Positions 59,490 through 64,000 of a DNA stretch of 64,000 nt are shown here, piece by piece. Within the stretch, counting starts at the first letter, position 1; each line of letters opens with the position of its first letter. A model generated the notes under the pieces. The model saw only the letters and a program-made list of their open reading frames with translations. It had not been told where the DNA came from and ran no database searches. Source of the stretch: Litomosoides sigmodontis (lineage: Eukaryota > Nematoda > Chromadorea > Rhabditida > Onchocercidae); contig OY718806.1 in the NCBI GenBank assembly GCA_963070105.1, positions 331,001 to 395,000 of the forward strand, in the 5' to 3' direction. Both the position numbers and the translations under genes were made by a program.

Positions 59490-59906
59490 ATGTTTTCCCA
59501 CCGGAAATGTAATGGAATGTCATCTTTCGACACCCCATCAATCATTTTATCAGCTCCTTTTTTTTCTCACTGTGCTAAATTTAGTACAAAAGACCCTCTG
59601 CTCATCAATCGTCCAAATATTATTCTTACAGATGTAATTCAACCGTGCACTTCATTCTGCTCATGTGCTTCTGCTCCGTACAACACAACTCTTCCTTTCC
59701 CTCATGAGGAATTAATTAATCGAAAACGAAGAGAAAGAACGATAAACGGATTAAAGTATGCTAACACTTCTGTTAAGATCATTAAAATACAAGTTTTTAG
59801 TAAAGTCTTTCTCACTCGTTGCCAAAATTTCCACTCATTTCATATCACTTCTAATCAAGTTTGTTCGGCAGGCATTCATTGGTTTTCAAATTATAAGCAA
59901 AAATAA
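59490..59906 (+). CDS. Longest unassigned ORF, unrecognised
   Basis: ATG-led, 138 codons (MFSHRKCNGMSSFDTPSIIL at the start; a Cys-rich patch CTSFCSCAS; a basic patch NRKRRER). No signal peptide, membrane segment or known motif. The second half becomes low in information, so if any part is coding it may end at an unseen donor near 59,755. Confidence 0.2.
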   Translation: MFSHRKCNGMSSFDTPSIILSAPFFSHCAKFSTKDPLLINRPNIILTDVIQPCTSFCSCASAPYNTTLPFPHEELINRKRRERTINGLKYANTSVKIIKIQVFSKVFLTRCQNFHSFHITSNQVCSAGIHWFSNYKQK

Positions 59907-62012
59907 TCACCCACCACTTGAACCAAAGCCCATTCTTCCCTTTGCTTTGAAGCCGGAACGAGTTTCCCAATAAATTATGTATAAGAGCTTTGAGAAATAA
60001 GATCAAGTTAAGGAAAGTAGAAGCAAAAAGGTATTTTTTCTGCTCAGGCCTAAAGTTTTTCAAGGTTGAAGGCAACCACTATTAAACAATAATTTTGTGT
60101 TGTATGTACATTTGATTGAACGTCCTCTGATCTAAATGATATTTTCCATAGATACAGCTTGCTAGCTATGTTTAATATCACTCTTGTTAGGAATAACTTT
60201 ACGTCTAATGTTATCTTAATCTTGAGAACACATCTTCAGATGAAAAAATTTCCGAAATTGTAACCCAACTTATTTTGATTTAGAAGTATTTACTACCCAA
60301 CTCGAGCAAGTTTCATAAACTTCGGAACTGAATAGCTGGATAACGGCTCATGAAAGCAGTTTAGACAACAAGAAATTGAAGCTTTCACTTTTCAAAAGTT
60401 CAGCGCATTGCAGTGAACTGGTGTCATCAACAGTGATCAACGAAGAAGCGATTTTTGTAGACTTCACCTGCAGACGGACCTACACATTGGATATAAAAAT
60501 AACTTTGACAGCTTTTGATTTGAAATCCCAATCCAGGAATATGAAATTGAGATTCTCCAACAAATGACGATACACGTTTATGATTGTTGTAAGTATTGTA
60601 GATCTCACAGATATGCAAGTTATTGCAAGTTTAAGATGTAATTATAAAATGCTGTTATAAGTTATTATAGGTTGCACAAAGATTTAAATTATTGTAAGTC
60701 TCACAGAGATGCCAACAAATTTACGAGGTATCTTCTGGCTTGAAGATCTAAGTTGAAATGTACTAACAAGACGGTGGTCCTACTCCGCATAAAAATTTAG
60801 GAAATTTTTGCGACCTTCAAAGCACGCGTTATCTTCATGCGTTTATTAATGGATTGATGCTTGAACACCAGAAAACCCTCGTAATCTGTTAAAAGTTAAA
60901 AACAAACCTTAATAACCACAAAAGTTCTATTAAGAAGGATTTGTTACTTCAGCAGACATATACGCAGACTTTTGTTTTAATGGTCCCGTAACGACTCTCA
61001 TAACGACAATGACGTGAAAAGTTCTTACCAGGGAGCTTTGGAAAATCTCGTTAGCCATAAGTGAATAACATAAATTTGATAAGTGAAACTTTTGTAAGTG
61101 CTGCATAAAATCTGAAACTTCTGCATCAAAAACACAATGTTGATACTAAATTTCTCTATAAAACGGTTTTCCGGACAAGTAACCTAATTAGCATGAAGAT
61201 TAGAAAATTGTAACTTATCTTATCCTGACATTCGCGCCAATGATTTAAATGTAAGAAAAGTGGATGCCAGTTTGAAAACCAAAATTATAAAACAGTGAGA
61301 AGGCATAACACAGATAACAGGAAGTTTCGACAGCTACTGTAGGCGTAGTAAGGATTCTGCGGAAAACGACAGAAATGAGATGGAAGATAAAAACTTAATT
61401 TCTATTCCCATCAACATGATTACAATTAAAGACGTATGAAAGTTTCTTGCAAACACGCCCTGTGTGTACTAGGAAAATATTCTCAAGTCTGGATATTCAA
61501 AGAAAATTGTTTTAGAAATACATCCATCAGGAAAGTTGAAAGAACTGATTAAACTTAATTAAATCGCAGCAAAACACTTTTTGGAATCAAGACACTATCA
61601 TGTTTAACATAGGATTAAACCTACGTCGGATACATTTTGAGAGAATTAATAACCATTGCAAAATGATAATCAAATTTAATCATGAAATTACATCTGGAAA
61701 AAGTTCATCTACTAAAGTTTCAGGATATTCACCACTCCATTCTGTCTACAAAATAAAGTTAACCGCAAGCAGGAGTTCCCTGTAATTCCATACCACCTTA
61801 GTTTTGATTTAATGATAGCATGCCTCAATTAATCGCATGTTTGTTCACTTTCACACTACGGTTTTTAAAATCTGAATTGATGTCGAAATAAAATCAGTGC
61901 GGAGATTTCATGTATTTTTTTTGTAATTAGGTGTTAAGCAAATTTCAAATTTTCGAAATTTCACTGATTTCAGGAAATAAATCGAACTTTTAGTAGCAAT
62001 TTCAAGTTCATA

Positions 62013-64000
62013 TTATGAAGATGTAGCTACGATGCAAAGATGCCTTGAAGAAATCATTGGATCGAATACGGATAATATATAGGCGGAATAGCCGCGTTCT
62101 CTCAAAAAAAATAAACGATCCAGTAAAATAAACATTTCCAATGGAGTCTGCATCATCGTTTGTAGAAGCTGAAAAAACCTACGGTCAAACGAGATGTGGA
62201 ACAAGAACAGAAGATTCAAAAAGTTAAAAAAATCTTATTGTAACAATAAGAGCACTCATGCGATCCATTTACCTCTAATATGCTACTGTAATTTCCAAGC
62301 CCAAAAGAAACAAATGCATAGATGGATAAAGTGTTCTAATTTTTAAGACTGACAGTAAAGGGTTCAACATATGCAAAATATGGTTCTTGGTTGGCGTAGA
62401 TCATCCTGTATAACTGGTCAATTTGTGAAACACCATTTTCGTCCATTCCCAATAGAGATGCCAACTTAACTCCATTATTTTTCATATCTTCGAAATGACA
62501 ATTCAACTTGCGAAGTGGAAATTGTGGTAAGTCTAAAGTAAAATACATCATTAAAATTAAAGCGATTTATTCGAAAAATAAACTAGTACTTAAATATATA
62601 ATATTCGTCATGCCTGTGCATATCTTTAAAATACTATGGTAAAGTGATATGAAAATTAACAAATTTTATTTAACCTATTGAAATCCATCTATTTGAAGTT
62701 ATTAGAAAGCTTATTGAAATTTGACAAACTGCATCGAGTTCCCACCCTCATTTACTAATTAAACATATGGAAAATAAAACTGCATTTAAGTGACAATCGT
62801 AGAATATTTGCAAAAACTGAGCTCCACACATTTACCTTGATTGAAATCTTTGTGCTACCTATTTGCGTTTTTTTTTTAGAAAACTTAACTTATAAATGAA
62901 GAAATTTAACATTCGAGTGAGCTAAGAAAGCATATGCTACTGCTAAATGAAAATCTTCAATATGAAAATGAAAGCTTAAACTAGAAGAGTTAAAATATTA
63001 CTCTTGTGTTTGTCATACAGGCATTCCAATAATGCCCGAGTAATAAAATTCGTTGTGTGCTTTTTCCGATCATTTTCAGAAGTTGGCCAACTGCAACATT
63101 TTACACGAGAAAAATGGACAAAATAGTATTAAAAACTATACATAATATACAGAAACGATGGGTACCATATATTTTTTTCGACTCACCTGGAAATATATCT
63201 TTGACAAGCCAACCTAAGCGCACTCACTGGCAACACCTCACAGGAAATTGATTGCTTTTTTACTTCGTCACTCATTATCCAGTGAAATACCTTTTTTTCT
63301 AAAAAAGGTACATGAAGTCATTCTTTCCCATATAAAAAAGATTTATCTCAAAGTCATCAGGAAGGAACGTTGGATAGACTCACTTAAATTCGACATTTTG
63401 TGATAACAACATGGAATAGTAAAAATAAGCGGCACTCGATTACGATCTAGCTTGCTGAAGTGACGTAATAGTGTTGGTTGAAGATCGCCACACCCATGTA
63501 TTGAAACTACTGCAGTCCGATCATGCTGAAATAACAATGACTAGAATTTAAAATAACATCTTGAAAAGTTATCATCTCTTAATCACATGCTTTATTCACT
63601 TCAACATCCCAGATACGGTGCTAATTAAACCAACGTAGAACGCAAACGCAAATGCACCTTAGCAGTTGTAAAATTTTTACCAAATTAGAAAATTACATCA
63701 TCAGAAATTAAAGCTAGACGCAGAATTCACACCTCATCTCCTGAAAGAAATTCTAATAGCCTTTGGTCCTCTGAGCCATCACACTTGACTGTCAAGCAAA
63801 TAACTTTCGCGTATGCTGCAATAAGAAATGAAAACAAAAATTGTCTACATCGAAATCTAGCGCATTTCAGGTTAACCATGTTTTAAAATGAATAAAATTA
63901 AACGATAAAATACCATTTCATTACTCACCACAGGATTTTCTCGCACGTTGGCAAAAATTCTCGTTACAATCAATCCCAACAACCTTGCAGTGCTGTGCCA
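62013..64000 (-). CDS. METTL25-family methyltransferase, 3' part (partial)
   Basis: METTL25-type proteins are Rossmann-fold SAM-dependent methyltransferase-like proteins. Exons 5' to 3': 63929-64000 (continuing off the right edge), 63733-63815, 63384-63525, 62354-62532, 62013-62168; all join in phase, about 210 residues. Landmarks: CKVVGIDCNENFCQRARKSC, the acidic strand-2 loop of a SAM fold; SEDQRLLEFLSGDE; VVSIHGCGDLQPTLLRHFSK with the family's H-x-C-GDL motif; VPLIFTIPCCYHKMS, the CCYxK(M/L) motif; LPQFPLR; LASLLGMDENGVSQIDQLYR; and the C-terminus EMFILLDRLFFLRERGYSAY then SVFDPMISSRHLCIVATSS, like the LLDR...FDP..SPR family ending. The N-terminal part, with the SAM-binding glycine loop, is outside the window. 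Whether it is METTL25 or METTL25B is not decided. Confidence 0.88.

Larger units (their letters stand above)
51301..62012. other. Large stretch without a confident gene
   Basis: About 10.7 kb, AT-rich. Weak coding candidates at 53,061-53,335 and 59,490-59,906; hairpin at 54,248-54,282; degenerate repeated motif near 60,595 and 60,691. Other ORFs are short and unrecognised. Confidence 0.45.

Overview
The window is nuclear DNA of a nematode. The evidence is the gene content (a near-textbook UNC-7 innexin, a type of gap-junction protein restricted to invertebrates), small exons with GT-AG introns, AT-rich intergenic DNA and a heavy load of simple repeats. The closeness of the innexin to worm UNC-7 and the sparse gene density fit a clade III (spirurid or filarial-like) worm, but the species cannot be fixed from the sequence. 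No bacterial genes, operons of bacterial type, tRNA, rRNA or CRISPR were seen.

Layout, left to right. 1-603 (-): 5' end of a Miro/RHOT mitochondrial GTPase, running off the left edge. 604-13,944: mostly gene-free, with a G15 tract, a long (TA)n, (GA)n, and (GT)n and (AC)n arrays in inverted arrangement. 13,945-17,822 (+): a complete 12-exon FAM20-type secretory-pathway kinase, with a possible extra 3' exon that runs straight into a ~0.9 kb (AAT)n array (18,112-19,034). 22,336-25,813 (-): UNC-7-like innexin; further 5' coding sequence may lie at 29,753-30,623. 33,412-34,193 (+): an unrecognised gene of at least three exons. 34,194-42,699: no gene found. 42,700-45,091 (-): ERGIC1-like cargo receptor of the early secretory pathway, first exon not located. 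50,319-51,300 (-): unrecognised two-exon gene of 294 codons' worth of product. 51,301-62,012: no confident gene. 62,013-64,000 (-): the 3' part of a METTL25-family methyltransferase, running off the right edge.

The genes are independent eukaryotic transcription units. FAM20 kinase and ERGIC1 both act in the ER/Golgi, but nothing in the sequence shows they are co-regulated. Exon borders of the five recognised genes were derived by hand by matching reading-frame phase across GT-AG borders and family conservation; in each, every assigned exon joins in frame. The smaller unassigned ORFs listed are weak and are marked so.
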